Shown: one piece after another, positions 25,116 through 34,456 of the stretch
Position numbering within the stretch: position 1 is the first letter of the stretch
Layout of the letters: the number at the start of each line of letters is the position of its first letter
Assembly (NCBI RefSeq): GCF_001531445.1
Contig: NZ_LQYA01000101.1
Coordinates: 15,454 to 65,301, forward strand
Source of the DNA: Sporosarcina koreensis
GTDB taxonomy: Bacteria; Bacillota; Bacilli; Bacillales_A; Planococcaceae
Direction: 5' to 3'
Length of the DNA stretch: 49,848 nt
Made by a program: the position numbers and the translations under genes
Notes under the pieces: model-generated
What the model saw: only the letters and a program-made list of their open reading frames with translations
What the model was told of the DNA's origin: nothing
The model's database searches: none

Positions 25116-26900
25116 TTATATCTTAAACTTCCGTATCAATCCATTCAGGTTTTCGGCTAAGTTGGCCAATGCCACAGAACTTGCCGTGACCTCTTCCATC
25201 GAACTGCTAATTTGTTGTGAAGATGCCGATGTCTGTTCAACCCCTGCAGCTGATTCCTCTGAAATAGCAGCCATCTCGGTAATCGATTCATTCATCTCTT
25301 TACTGTTCGATGCAATATGGCTCAACTTATCTGATACGCTATTGATATCTCCTGCCATTTCTGTGATCGCAGCATTAATTTGACTGAAGGTTTCTTGCGT
25401 AGACTGGATCTGCTCAGACCCTTGATCGACTTCCTTGGCAACATCTCGCAATGAAGCCGAAACGATGCCGGATTCTGTTTTAATCCCTTCCACTATTCCT
25501 GTGATGTCCAGTATGGATGACGAAACTTGTTCAGCAAGCTTTTTAACTTCGTTAGCAACGACTGCGAAACCTTTTCCTTGTTCTCCAGCCCTTGCTGCCT
25601 CGATTGCTGCATTTAACGCCAACAAGTTAGTTTGACTCGCGATATCCTGTATCACGGACACTAATTTCGAGATTTCTTGAGACTGTTCATCCAGCCCTTG
25701 CACTTTCCCCACGGCCTCTAAAACGAGATGGTCGATCTTGGTCATTTGGTTGTTCGACATGACCATCAATTGATTTCCTTTGCCCGCCATCTCCAAAACG
25801 GTCGCAGAAGCATGACCAATCTTTTCTCCATTTGTAGAAGCTTCTATTACAGTTGAAGCAAAAGAACGCATGCCTGAAGCTAAATCTCCGGAATTCCTAG
25901 CTTGTACTTCCGTACCGCTTGCCAATTCTTGCATTGTGGAGGCAATTTGCTGTGATCCCGCACTTACTTCATTTGCCGATTGCGTCAATTCCTCGCTTTG
26001 CCCAGTCAATGATTCAGAAACACCGTTAATTTCTTCAAGTAATTGACGTATGTTATGATTCATTTCATTCGTTGCCAAAACGAGCTGCCCAACCTCATCT
26101 TTTGTAGTGCTACTCAACGGTTCACTACTTAAATCGCCTTCCGCCATCTGTTTCATGCGATTCATTATGCGAATGATCGGCTTCGTAATGACACTTGCCG
26201 TCAGAAAAGCAATGCCAACACAAAGAATAGCGCCTATTACTGAAATAAACAGAGATATGTTCACTGCTTTCGATCCACTATCGATGATGTCTTTGCCAGT
26301 TTCGGTAATTAACGCTTCTCGTTCGCTCGCCAATTCCTCATAGCCTGCCATAACCGACGTAGTTGTTGAACTAATATGATTTTGGTTCGAAATTGCTTGT
26401 TCCTTCTCACCTCGATCATATACCTCGAAAACCTGTCCCCTCACATATTTTACCCAATCCTTTTCCCTTGCTATCAGCACCTCAAGTTTCTGATTGGCCC
26501 CCTGCTCCAAGACGAACTGGTAATATTCCTCACTTTTTTCAGTGTATTCGTCGAATTGCTTTTTGAAATCAGCATCCCCACTCAATAGATATCCACGGAG
26601 CAATCCCATTCGAGTTGCCATATTCGCCATCAATTGCTCTTCAGCGATAAGAACTGGCAATTCTGTTTCCGTAATATTTTTCACCTGTTCATTTACCGTT
26701 TTCGTTCCTGAAATATTGTAAATACTGGATAAAAGGAAAATCGCAATAACAAATGAGAAACCAAAGATCATTTTTCCTCTTATTGTTTTAAATTGAAATA
26801 CTTTTTTAGATCGAATCGGCTTTTTCGATTGTGTTACCTTTTCAGATTGAATCGGTCTTTTAAATCGAAAAAACTTTTTAAATTGAAACAATCTCTTCAT
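25116..26900 (-). CDS. Methyl-accepting chemotaxis protein
   Basis: This is a 594-residue membrane chemoreceptor. An unusual basic N-terminal stretch of about 38 residues comes first (see findings). TM1 is about 43-63, then an extracellular four-helix-bundle sensor (about 65-215), TM2 about 215-237, a HAMP domain ([20 protein letters not shown]), and the cytoplasmic signalling domain. Its hairpin tip [20 protein letters not shown] is canonical for CheA/CheW contact. The ligand is unknown. It stands between the galactonate operon and another catabolic operon, so a carboxylate or sugar-acid signal is possible. No terminator is obvious. Confidence 0.94.
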   Translation of the reverse strand: MKRLFQFKKFFRFKRPIQSEKVTQSKKPIRSKKVFQFKTIRGKMIFGFSFVIAIFLLSSIYNISGTKTVNEQVKNITETELPVLIAEEQLMANMATRMGLLRGYLLSGDADFKKQFDEYTEKSEEYYQFVLEQGANQKLEVLIAREKDWVKYVRGQVFEVYDRGEKEQAISNQNHISSTTTSVMAGYEELASEREALITETGKDIIDSGSKAVNISLFISVIGAILCVGIAFLTASVITKPIIRIMNRMKQMAEGDLSSEPLSSTTKDEVGQLVLATNEMNHNIRQLLEEINGVSESLTGQSEELTQSANEVSAGSQQIASTMQELASGTEVQARNSGDLASGMRSFASTVIEASTNGEKIGHASATVLEMAGKGNQLMVMSNNQMTKIDHLVLEAVGKVQGLDEQSQEISKLVSVIQDIASQTNLLALNAAIEAARAGEQGKGFAVVANEVKKLAEQVSSSILDITGIVEGIKTESGIVSASLRDVAKEVDQGSEQIQSTQETFSQINAAITEMAGDINSVSDKLSHIASNSKEMNESITEMAAISEESAAGVEQTSASSQQISSSMEEVTASSVALANLAENLNGLIRKFKI

Positions 26901-27105
26901 ATTCCGCCCCTCTTTTACGAATGTAGTAGCTTACTGATCATGCATTTTGCCCCTCCAGCAAATTTCAATAAAACAGTCTCACATCCAAAGCACCCCCCAA
27001 CTTTATACAGCGACTTTTTTACCATGGCTATTATACCTTGATAATAAGTATAAAGATAGGCATTCATTTTACTATTTAGGTTCAAGGTAACGAACCCCAT
27101 AGAAT

Positions 27106-27235
27106 GGTGCCTGTGCAAGACACATTTATGACAATTCACTTGAAAGCATGAAAATACAGTTGAAAGTTTGATATGCTCGTTGTAGGTGTCTTTTAATGCA
27201 CTTATATACAATTGTAGTGAATAAACTGAATTGAA
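27106..27235. repeat. Dispersed foldback element, copy A1 (right end missing)
   Basis: It begins with GGTGCCTGTGCAAGACACA and continues with TTTATGACAATTC, and near its far side has ACAATTGTAG and AATAAACTGAATT. It then runs directly into copy A2 at 27238. The middle differs from the other copies. The gap 26901-27399 is otherwise only the leader of the chemoreceptor gene. Confidence 0.75.
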
Positions 27236-27237
27236 CC

Positions 27238-27384
27238 GGTGCCTGTGCACGGTGCATTTATGACAATTCATTCCTATACATATAAATACACAAAAAAGCC
27301 AATCAAATATTGAATCGATTGGCTTTGTGTTTTTCATTTATGCAATTGTAGTTAATAAACTGAATAGTCCGCTGCACAGGCACC
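27238..27384. repeat. Dispersed foldback element, copy A2, with built-in terminator
   Basis: The 147-base element has perfect 12-base inverted ends (GGTGCCTGTGCA and TGCACAGGCACC), conserved subterminal blocks (ATTTATGACAATTCATT; ATGCAATTGTAG.TAATAAACTGAAT) and a central hairpin at 27297-27324. On the minus strand AGCCAATC and GATTGGCT are followed by TTTTTTG, an intrinsic terminator for the Gfo/Idh gene that ends 16 bases away. Other copies are at 33158, 38008 and 45210. Confidence 0.85.
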
Positions 27385-27399
27385 AAAAAGAGGGCGTCT

Positions 27400-28293
27400 T
27401 TAACGATTCTTACATTGATTCGAGCTCACTCCCATACCATTTATCTCCTCAATTAACCTAATAATCTTTGCTGTTTCCTCTAGAGGGACCTTCGTCTCCC
27501 CAGTTTGAAAAAAGCCGATCATTTCCTCTAGTAAATTTGCGTAGTAAGGTCTTTCATCGTTCCATAACTGAAATGCCTCTGTCCGATTACCAAAATGTAA
27601 AATGCCTCCAAATCGATCATGCCAACTATAATCTCCTCTCACTAACAGTTCTTCCGTCCCGTTACGCAATAGTCTCAGGGTTTCGAAACGCTCAGTTTTT
27701 TCTCTATGCATGACCTGTAAATTACCGCCAAGCAATGAAACGATTAGTTCGATCGTATGAACACCGTACCAAAAGTATCCAGGCATGGCTTTTTGCATAG
27801 GTAAAGGACCGTAAAAATAACCACTTTCAAACTTCTCCATACCAAGATTCTTTAACCTTTCGACTGAGTCTGCAAAACGTAACGAAGAACTGCTCATGAC
27901 TGGAGTATTATATCGCTTTGCCAATTCAATGATCTGATCAACCTCACGATCACTCATTGCAATCGGTTTATCAATAAACACCGGTTTCTTGTAAGATACG
28001 ACTTTCTTAAACCAATGCAAATGATTTCTTCCGTCCACAGTACCGATAATTACTGCATCCACGTTATCCATTAATACATCAACTTCAGTAACGATAATAA
28101 CGTCATATCGTCTTTCTACAATATCCCGGTATTTTGGATACCGTTCAAAACTGATTGGAAGATCCTCTGAATAGATTGGCATGGCATGTGTAATCAATCC
28201 GCCCGGGACATGATGAGTTGCTGATCTATCATTCAAAAGGCTAGTAAATATTTCACTATGTGACGTGTCTAAACCAATCATACCAATCCGCAC
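27400..28293 (-). CDS. Gfo/Idh/MocA-family oxidoreductase
   Basis: This 297-residue protein has the NAD(P)-binding N-terminus MRIGMIGLDTSHSEIF and the family motif KPVFIDKPIA near residue 108 (the EKP-like region with catalytic Lys, here DKP). The C-terminal alpha/beta domain is shorter than usual. It uses a GTG start behind AGGAGGG. The gene lies 11 bases after the regulator gene and closes a five-gene operon. These enzymes oxidise or reduce sugar-type substrates; the true one is unknown. Confidence 0.85.
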   Translation of the reverse strand: MRIGMIGLDTSHSEIFTSLLNDRSATHHVPGGLITHAMPIYSEDLPISFERYPKYRDIVERRYDVIIVTEVDVLMDNVDAVIIGTVDGRNHLHWFKKVVSYKKPVFIDKPIAMSDREVDQIIELAKRYNTPVMSSSSLRFADSVERLKNLGMEKFESGYFYGPLPMQKAMPGYFWYGVHTIELIVSLLGGNLQVMHREKTERFETLRLLRNGTEELLVRGDYSWHDRFGGILHFGNRTEAFQLWNDERPYYANLLEEMIGFFQTGETKVPLEETAKIIRLIEEINGMGVSSNQCKNR

Positions 28294-28304
28294 CTACATC
28301 CCTC

Positions 28305-29606
28305 CTACTCTTTGATCGCAAAAACTTGCCTTGGTCTTCCTCTTGTAGTCATCTTTTCAGTTCCGATGACTTCGATGATTTTCCCATCCAACCAAGACTG
28401 CAAAATTCGATGGGCGCTTCGATTTGTAATCCCCAATATTTCAGCGACTTCCTGAGCCGAAAATTTATTGTCCTTTTTCCTCTTCAACATCGAGAGGGTC
28501 TTTTCCAAATACACAGCACTCGTTCCGATATCCGCGGCTTTTTCTATCAACTTTTGGTCAGTAACGGACAATGGATATTTAATAGGCGCATCAAGCTCAA
28601 GCGGACCAAACACTTCCCGGTCCTCGCGAACTATGAAGCCGCAGTTGCCTCCAAAGTTTTTCGCTTGGAAAACTGCTGTTCTTGCATTCCCACCCGCTTG
28701 AAATGCAGTCTCTCCAAATCCTATTCCGATAGACAACCTTATATCCAATCCTTTTTTCGCCTCATCAAGTATGGGCAAAGACTTATATCCTTCCGTAATC
28801 CTCTCAAAAGCCCCTCGATTTGTTACAAATAAATATTCATGCTCGTGCAAAGAAGTTAGGAACCCATCAAACTGTTCGACAAAATCAAACAGCATACTAT
28901 ATATTTTGTGATTTCTCGTTTGAAGTTGCTTCTCGGTCTTGAAATCTTTCATGAACGAGGTATCGTCAATATAAATTCGCCCAAAGACGATTTGCATTTC
29001 TTTATGTTTACGTTGAGTCGTAGCCAACAACAACCTTTCCAAAATCACAATCATATCCTCTTCAGTCGGAATGAGCCATTCACTTGTAATTCCTTCCTTT
29101 TTAAGCTGTTCATGTACTATTTTCAAACTAGTCACAGCAACACAATGTTCCTTCACTTTATGTACCTCTTTATGAAAATGAACAATGCACTCGAAACTGT
29201 TGGGCAGAACCGGTTCCTCGAAAACGGTATATGTGAAGCTCTCCGACAAAGATTTTTTGACCGAATCAATAAAAGGTATTTGTATTCCGTCAAAACTAAT
29301 ATGTGACATTTCCTTTCTTCCTTTCAGAAGATAGAGTGCACGGTATAGGCCCGCCCCTTTTAACGGAATATAAAAAGCTGAAAGATGATCAGGGATACTC
29401 TCTTTTGCAACCAAGTATGGCACTCGCCCGGAATACAGCAAACAATCCACCTGAGAAGAAAGTTCCCTAGTTATTTCACTTGCGTCCGACAAACAATCCG
29501 ACAGTCTGAAAATTGGACTTAGAGACGGAAAAAGATCAAAGCATCTCTGAAGGGATTCCTGGATCCACAATGGCCCTACAACACCAACTTTAATCTGAAT
29601 TGTCAT
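28305..29606 (-). CDS. Putative regulator: nucleotide-cyclase-fold (GTP cyclohydrolase III-like) domain plus HTH
   Basis: The protein has about 433 residues. The N-terminal 200 resemble a ligand-binding domain I cannot name. Residues about 205-330 (QIVFGRIYIDD ... EHEYLFVTNRGAFERIT ... LSIGIGFGETAFQAGGNARTA) look like the GGDEF/GTP-cyclohydrolase-III fold. The C-terminus (FSAQEVAEILGITNRSAHRILQSW) is a helix-turn-helix with a following wing. I chose the ATG at 29606 with AAGGATGGG upstream; a GTG at 29639 is the alternative. It sits inside the operon, so it probably controls it. Whether it binds or makes a nucleotide is open. Confidence 0.65.
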   Translation of the reverse strand: MTIQIKVGVVGPLWIQESLQRCFDLFPSLSPIFRLSDCLSDASEITRELSSQVDCLLYSGRVPYLVAKESIPDHLSAFYIPLKGAGLYRALYLLKGRKEMSHISFDGIQIPFIDSVKKSLSESFTYTVFEEPVLPNSFECIVHFHKEVHKVKEHCVAVTSLKIVHEQLKKEGITSEWLIPTEEDMIVILERLLLATTQRKHKEMQIVFGRIYIDDTSFMKDFKTEKQLQTRNHKIYSMLFDFVEQFDGFLTSLHEHEYLFVTNRGAFERITEGYKSLPILDEAKKGLDIRLSIGIGFGETAFQAGGNARTAVFQAKNFGGNCGFIVREDREVFGPLELDAPIKYPLSVTDQKLIEKAADIGTSAVYLEKTLSMLKRKKDNKFSAQEVAEILGITNRSAHRILQSWLDGKIIEVIGTEKMTTRGRPRQVFAIKE

Positions 29607-29665
29607 CCAATCAATCCCATCCTTATGTTTAAAAGACACATCCGGGTGAATGTGTCTTCTATACG

Positions 29666-30724
29666 TTATACATGACTTACATTGTTTAAAAATGATTTAA
29701 CAAATTTCACATCATTCAATTCCGGGTATTCTTCTTCAACGCGTGTAATCTCTTCGCTCTGCCCTTCACTCAACACTTCGTGATCTGCCAGACACCAATT
29801 TCCTTGCAGAAGCCCTTGCCGTCTCAGTACTTCATTGATTCCTGCAATACTTCCCTTAAACTGATGTTTCGAATCAAAAAAGGCGGCATTAGCATCTGTC
29901 ACATTTTGAGCGACTTTCAACCACTTCAGCTCTATTGTTTCCTTATTTCTCGCTTCTTTGATCTTCTTGAACATTTGAACAGCATTTTCCGTCCAGACAG
30001 ACCAATGCCCTAATAATCCTCCGACAATCTGTTTTTCAACCAATTTACCATCTATCCTGAATTTAAATGTTGTAAATAAGTCCAAGACTATATTATCGTC
30101 ATTCCCGGTGTATAACGCAATTTCATCTTGTCGACCTGATTCACAAACAGCTCTTGCAACAGAAAGCGTTTCATACCGATCAAACGGTGCCATTTTTATC
30201 GCGAGTACATTATCGATGGCAGAAAAAGCTTTCCAAAAATCAAAACTTAACTGTCTTCCGCCTACAGCAGGTTGTAAATAGAATCCGAACACAGGGATGA
30301 CCGTTGCAATTTTACGAGTCCGCTCAAGTAAATCTTCCTCTGTGTAATTTCCCAATCCTCCATTGCTTACTAGTACCATGTCATATCCGAGCCGTTTAGC
30401 CATTTTAGCTTCTTCGACTGCTTGATCGGTAGGACCACATACCCCAGCTATCATTAACAATTCATTAGTTACATTGAGATTTTCCACTTCATCAATTGCC
30501 AGACTCAACACTTTTTCATATAAATTAATTTCCGGATCCCTTATCTCGAATTGTGTTGTATGAACCCCAACAGCCAACCCGTTAACACCGGCTTCAATGT
30601 AATAGCGAGTAAGACGCCGCTGGGATTGCTCATCAAGACTTTTGTCATTGTGCAAAGCAAGCGGATGGGCCGGTATAAATGCACCTTCATACAATAACTT
30701 CTTCTTTTCGAAAGAAAGAACCAT
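29666..30724 (-). CDS. DapA-like (dihydrodipicolinate synthase/NAL family) aldolase or hydratase
   Basis: This is a class I TIM-barrel lyase of the DapA superfamily, 352 residues and so longer than the usual 290-300. The probable Schiff-base Lys is in LAIKMAPFDRYET near residue 182, and ALYTGNDDNIV follows as in DapA proteins. The region GVNGLAVGVHTTQ replaces the usual GTTGE motif, so the pyruvate carboxylate site differs from true DapA. The start codon follows the SDR stop codon without a gap. It should cleave or form a carbon-carbon bond next to a keto acid; the substrate is unknown. Confidence 0.85.
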   Translation of the reverse strand: MVLSFEKKKLLYEGAFIPAHPLALHNDKSLDEQSQRRLTRYYIEAGVNGLAVGVHTTQFEIRDPEINLYEKVLSLAIDEVENLNVTNELLMIAGVCGPTDQAVEEAKMAKRLGYDMVLVSNGGLGNYTEEDLLERTRKIATVIPVFGFYLQPAVGGRQLSFDFWKAFSAIDNVLAIKMAPFDRYETLSVARAVCESGRQDEIALYTGNDDNIVLDLFTTFKFRIDGKLVEKQIVGGLLGHWSVWTENAVQMFKKIKEARNKETIELKWLKVAQNVTDANAAFFDSKHQFKGSIAGINEVLRRQGLLQGNWCLADHEVLSEGQSEEITRVEEEYPELNDVKFVKSFLNNVSHV

Positions 30725-31741
30725 TTAAAACTGCCCCTTTCTTTCTTGGAAGTGTGTCGGCTTATCTATCGTTTCTCGCTCATTTGCTACCCAATCCGCA
30801 GTCCATTCAATCAATTCTCGAATCGAAACCCTTGGATACCCGAATAATTTGTGTGACTTACTTGCATTATTCAACAGCGCAGTTGGCTGTTCAATTCCGA
30901 CAAATACGGGTTCCTTGCCAAATAACTTCCCGAACTCTTCTGCAACCCATCTGACTGGAAGGGTTTCCGGACCGGTGACGTTAATAATTTCAGGAGGCGT
31001 GTTCGCGATAAGCAGCGAGCGCAATGCGTATTCATTCGCATCCCCCTGCCAAATAACATTTACATGACCCATCGTTACATCAATTGGCTTTGATGCAAAT
31101 ACAGATTTTGCAATTTCGAGTAAAACTCCATATCGCATGTCGATCGCGTAATTCAATCGGAATATAGCCAAAGGTGTTTGGTTCTTGTGGGAGAAATACG
31201 TAAATACCCGTTCCCTGCCTAATGACGACTGTCCGTATTCACCAACCGGCTCTACCGGGTGGGACTCATCACAACCTCCTTGCAGTACCGGGACAAGCGG
31301 ATAAACATTCCCCGTGGAGAAGGCGACAATTCGAGAATCCTTAAAATGCTCTGCAACTCTACCGGGCAAGTAACTATTCATAGCCCAAGTTACATGCTCA
31401 TTACCTGTCGTACCAAATTTGTTTCCAGCCATATAGATGACATTTTTCTCTTTCGGCAATGAATGCAAATCTTCATCATTCATCAAATCGGCAGCAATCG
31501 TTTCGATACCATCATGTTCAAGCTCGTTTTGCAACGACCCCGAAGAGAATCTTGATACACCAATCACTTTTTTAGTGAGCCCCGCCTCATCAATTGCTCG
31601 CTTAGCCATTTTGGCCAAGGTAGGTCCCATTTTCCCACCTATGCCCAATATGAGTATATTTCCATCCATTTTCTTCATATCCTCAATAAGCTCACTTGAT
31701 GGAACGGTCATAACCTCTTCTAACGTTTCAATATCCATCAT
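30725..31741 (-). CDS. NAD(P)-dependent epimerase/dehydratase (extended SDR)
   Basis: The protein has 338 residues. A short N-terminal helix precedes the Rossmann motif ILILGIGGKMGPTLAKMA near residue 29. The SDR core follows (VIYMAGNKFGT, IVAFSTGNVYPL, and YGQSSLGRERV in place of the usual YxxxK). The missing Lys in that motif (YGQSS) may affect catalysis. It is second in the operon behind the Nramp-like permease, with AAGGAGTGG as its binding site. Confidence 0.82.
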   Translation of the reverse strand: MMDIETLEEVMTVPSSELIEDMKKMDGNILILGIGGKMGPTLAKMAKRAIDEAGLTKKVIGVSRFSSGSLQNELEHDGIETIAADLMNDEDLHSLPKEKNVIYMAGNKFGTTGNEHVTWAMNSYLPGRVAEHFKDSRIVAFSTGNVYPLVPVLQGGCDESHPVEPVGEYGQSSLGRERVFTYFSHKNQTPLAIFRLNYAIDMRYGVLLEIAKSVFASKPIDVTMGHVNVIWQGDANEYALRSLLIANTPPEIINVTGPETLPVRWVAEEFGKLFGKEPVFVGIEQPTALLNNASKSHKLFGYPRVSIRELIEWTADWVANERETIDKPTHFQERKGQF

Positions 31742-31762
31742 TTTAAAACCACTCCTTGTTTA

Positions 31763-33004
31763 TTATGAAAGAAATATATTCTTAAAGTTATTGAATGCTA
31801 AATATAATAGGACTAACAATCCGATAATTCCCAGTGCATTGCTTGTAAGTTTATTTTTCAAAGGCCCCATGATTTTCGAATCATTTGCAACCACTAAAAT
31901 ACAAATCGCAATGAATGGTACGACAAAAATAGTAATAGCCTGTGCAAAAACAATCAGGTTGACCGGAGCTGATCCAAAAATCATAGCAATTATTGAACCG
32001 AATAAGATAACAGCCATGATGGACAATTTCACTTTCATGCTAGACAGTTTTCTTCCAAATCCTAACCCGTCGGCTAGCATCGACCCTCCAATTGTCGCAT
32101 TTCCGATAAGTGAAGAGTAGGATGCACCAAGAAGACCAATCATGAAAACAATCATAGCCCATGAACCAAAAATAGGTTCTAATGATTGACCCATTTCATT
32201 GGCATCATTCACCATCAAACCTTGCGGCTTCAAGATCGTTGCAGCCACCATCATGACTAGGAAAGAAATTAAGCCTAAAATAAAAATGCCAACATACGAC
32301 TCACGTACGCTATACTTCGCGTCGCTAATTCCCCAACCCTTCTCCTGTACTAAATAGGATTGATAGACCGCACCAACAATTGAAAAGCTGGTTGCAAACA
32401 AAGCAATGATTAGCCCCATACTTCCATCTGGCACCGTCGGGATAAGACCTTTTGCTATCTCCCCAATTGATGGTTTAACAGCAATGAATGTAATTAGAAA
32501 AGCTCCTAACATTAGTAATACGAGACCTAGCATCAATTTTTCCAAAATTGAGTAGAAATGTTTAGCGAAAAGCAATATGATAGCACAAGCTGTCATAACA
32601 ACAATCCATACATTCTCGTTTACCCCAGTCAATGCGTTTAAAGCGATCCCCGTGCCAATAGCATTTCCAGCCTGGAAAGATGCAGTAACAGCAAATGCCC
32701 CCAAACCTATCAAAACCGCAGCCACTCTTCCCCATTTCGAAAGCATAATTCCAATGAAACTATCTTTTCCAGCAAGACCAATCCTGGTACTCATTTCGGT
32801 ATAGCTCATCATAAGTACAATTGCCGCGATGATTGACCAAACTAACTGAGATCCGTAAACCGCTCCAATTTTTGAAGATAACGTCAGGCTTCCCGGTCCC
32901 AACATCAATGCCGAAGTAATAAATGCCGGACCGATATACTTCAACAAAGACCCTTTACGCTTCACATCTGCCCCCACTTCACTTGAAAGCGCATTCTTCT
33001 CCAT
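31763..33004 (-). CDS. Nramp-fold permease lacking the canonical metal-site residues
   Basis: This 413-residue membrane protein has about 11 helices and the Nramp-family layout. Helix 1 reads LGPGSLTLSSKIGAVYG where metal transporters have DPGN, and helix 6 reads VGAVYQSYLVQEKGW where they have an MPH motif. The metal ligands Asp, Asn, Met and the His are therefore all replaced. The binding site AAAAGGGGGAAAGGG precedes the start. As the first gene of a catabolic operon it probably imports an organic substrate, not Mn or Fe. That is inference from the missing residues and the neighbours. Confidence 0.85.
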   Translation of the reverse strand: MEKNALSSEVGADVKRKGSLLKYIGPAFITSALMLGPGSLTLSSKIGAVYGSQLVWSIIAAIVLMMSYTEMSTRIGLAGKDSFIGIMLSKWGRVAAVLIGLGAFAVTASFQAGNAIGTGIALNALTGVNENVWIVVMTACAIILLFAKHFYSILEKLMLGLVLLMLGAFLITFIAVKPSIGEIAKGLIPTVPDGSMGLIIALFATSFSIVGAVYQSYLVQEKGWGISDAKYSVRESYVGIFILGLISFLVMMVAATILKPQGLMVNDANEMGQSLEPIFGSWAMIVFMIGLLGASYSSLIGNATIGGSMLADGLGFGRKLSSMKVKLSIMAVILFGSIIAMIFGSAPVNLIVFAQAITIFVVPFIAICILVVANDSKIMGPLKNKLTSNALGIIGLLVLLYLAFNNFKNIFLS

Positions 33005-33045
33005 TCCCTTTCCCCCTTTTAATAAATATCTGAACCTTCCAATTT

Positions 33046-33074
33046 ATTATACAATCAAGTTCTATTATTTGACA
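33046..33074 (-). promoter_or_regulatory. Candidate promoter of the Nramp-like operon
   Basis: TATAAT on the minus strand at 33046-33051 has a weak -35 candidate (ATGTCA) about 18 bases upstream, next to a GACATGTC palindrome. The gap 33005-33327 otherwise holds a foldback element. Confidence 0.45.
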
Positions 33075-33157
33075 TGTCTTTAATATGACCATAATTCAAT
33101 CAAGCATATTCTAGAATCAACTTCATAAAATGGCGCCCCAACCGGTGCCTTCCAACC

Positions 33158-33302
33158 GGTGCCTGTGCAAGACACATTTATGACAATTCATTCTTATACA
33201 TATAAATACAAAAAAACCAATCAAAAGTTGAATCGATTGGCTTCGCGTTTTCAAATTATGCAATTGTAGCTTATAAACTGAATAGTGCGCTGCACAGGCA
33301 CC
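33158..33302. repeat. Dispersed foldback element, copy B, with built-in terminator
   Basis: Ends GGTGCCTGTGCA and TGCACAGGCACC are perfect inverted repeats, and the subterminal blocks match copy A2. The central hairpin CCAATC...GATTGG (33217-33240) is followed on the minus strand by TTTTTTT, giving a terminator 26 bases after the response-regulator stop. The string AACCGGTGCCT is repeated just outside the left end (33140 and 33155). Confidence 0.87.
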
Positions 33303-33327
33303 AAAAAGTATTACATTTCGTGTCACT

Positions 33328-33969
33328 TCAATTCACCACATATCTAACCAACCCAGTTGCATTGGCATATAACGCGGCGTGGGTTCTGTCTGCGAGTTCG
33401 AGCTTGGCGAGGACTTGGCTGACGTGCTTTTTTACGGTGTATTCGGTGATGTACATTTTTTGTGAGATTTCCTTATTTGAAAATCCTTTGCCCAGTTCCA
33501 TTAATACTTCCAGCTCCTTAGGTGTCAGGACCTCAGCTTTTTTCTCCGCTTTATATGAAGTACTCGGCCTCATTACAAAATCGAGTACGCCTTGATCGTA
33601 ATAGGTTCGGCCTTTATTGATCATGCGTAATGCATGCAGCATTTCTTCGGGTAATGCTTCTTTTAGTACATAGCCGTCTACTCCCAATTCTTTTGCCCGG
33701 GTGAAGTCCTCTTTTCCCCTTGAAGAGGTTAGCACAACAAATTTACAGACCGCCCCTTGCCTCCTCGCCTCTACAATCAAATCAAGTCCCGATTCGTCAC
33801 CAAGCCGTACATCGACAATCGTTAAATCCGGCTTCAATGACTTCAATACAATCAACGCCTCCCGACTATTTGCTGCTTCACCAAGAATCTCTATATCATT
33901 TTCAAGTGAAAGGATTGCGGTTAATCCTTTCCGAACCAATGCATGATCGTCGACAATTACAATATTCAT
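33328..33969 (-). CDS. NarL/LuxR-family response regulator (first paralogue)
   Basis: This 213-residue regulator has a receiver domain with acidic pair DDH, phospho-acceptor Asp in LTIVDVRLG near residue 53, Thr in VVLTSS and the conserved Lys in GYVLKEA. The LuxR-type HTH is VLTPKELEVLMELGKGFSNKEI ... YTVKKHVSQVLAKL. The ATG at 33969 follows GGAGATGAT. No sensor kinase is nearby. It is a clear paralogue of the regulator at 42731, and the two bound the fibre island, so I infer control of that island. Confidence 0.93.
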   Translation of the reverse strand: MNIVIVDDHALVRKGLTAILSLENDIEILGEAANSREALIVLKSLKPDLTIVDVRLGDESGLDLIVEARRQGAVCKFVVLTSSRGKEDFTRAKELGVDGYVLKEALPEEMLHALRMINKGRTYYDQGVLDFVMRPSTSYKAEKKAEVLTPKELEVLMELGKGFSNKEISQKMYITEYTVKKHVSQVLAKLELADRTHAALYANATGLVRYVVN

Positions 33970-34456
33970 ATTTATCATCTCCATTATTCGCCTAGTTTTG
34001 ATCTTCGGAAATTCAATACGTACCGCAGTTCCTCATTCTTGCAAACATTTCACTCCATTTTCCTTACAAGCTATGAAGCGAATAAACGATGCCCATCAAG
34101 TTCATACTTTTCACCCAAAAATCCTCCCTCTAAAAATAAAAATCCCAATTAAACCGGACAGTCGTCCGCATTCAATCAGGTCGGTTGCACCATTCACTCC
34201 ATACATCCCAGGTGCCCACATACAGGACGTATTTCATCGTTTCCATGATAATATTGTAGTATTACAAGTAGTATATCGAACCAAATTTGAATATTTTGTC
34301 ATTACACGTAAGTAGTATAGTTCTATTTTTGCTTGAAAAGTTATTTTTTTGGCACTAAACGTCGAATACCTCAATTAATCAAAAAAGAGAATTGACCGGA
34401 TAGATCAATTCTCCCAAAATCACTTTTTCGATTACTGAAAAGACGATGTAAATACA
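33970..34456. other. Gene-free stretch upstream of the first response regulator
   Basis: This 487-base gap holds the terminator of the DUF5305 gene (34387-34413), a small hairpin CGGAC-AGTC-GTCCG near 34157, and two copies of AAGTAGTATA (34266 and 34310, both on the plus strand and each preceded by ATTAC). I see no promoter that I can place with confidence and no gene. Confidence 0.6.
34387..34413 (-). terminator. Intrinsic terminator of the DUF5305 gene
   Basis: GAGAATTGA and TCAATTCTC form a perfect 9-pair stem followed on the minus strand by TTTTTTG. It ends the fibre-island transcription unit. Confidence 0.9.

Noticed and set aside
26915..27337. 140-codon minus-strand frame with NCHKC...LHRH strings
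   Set aside because: It is the translation of foldback copies A1 and part of A2; the same strings appear in the frame at 33123-33326 from copy B, so it reflects the repeat and not a gene.
31763..33004. Manganese/iron transporter MntH
   Set aside because: The DPGN and MPH metal motifs are replaced and no metal-regulator site was seen upstream.
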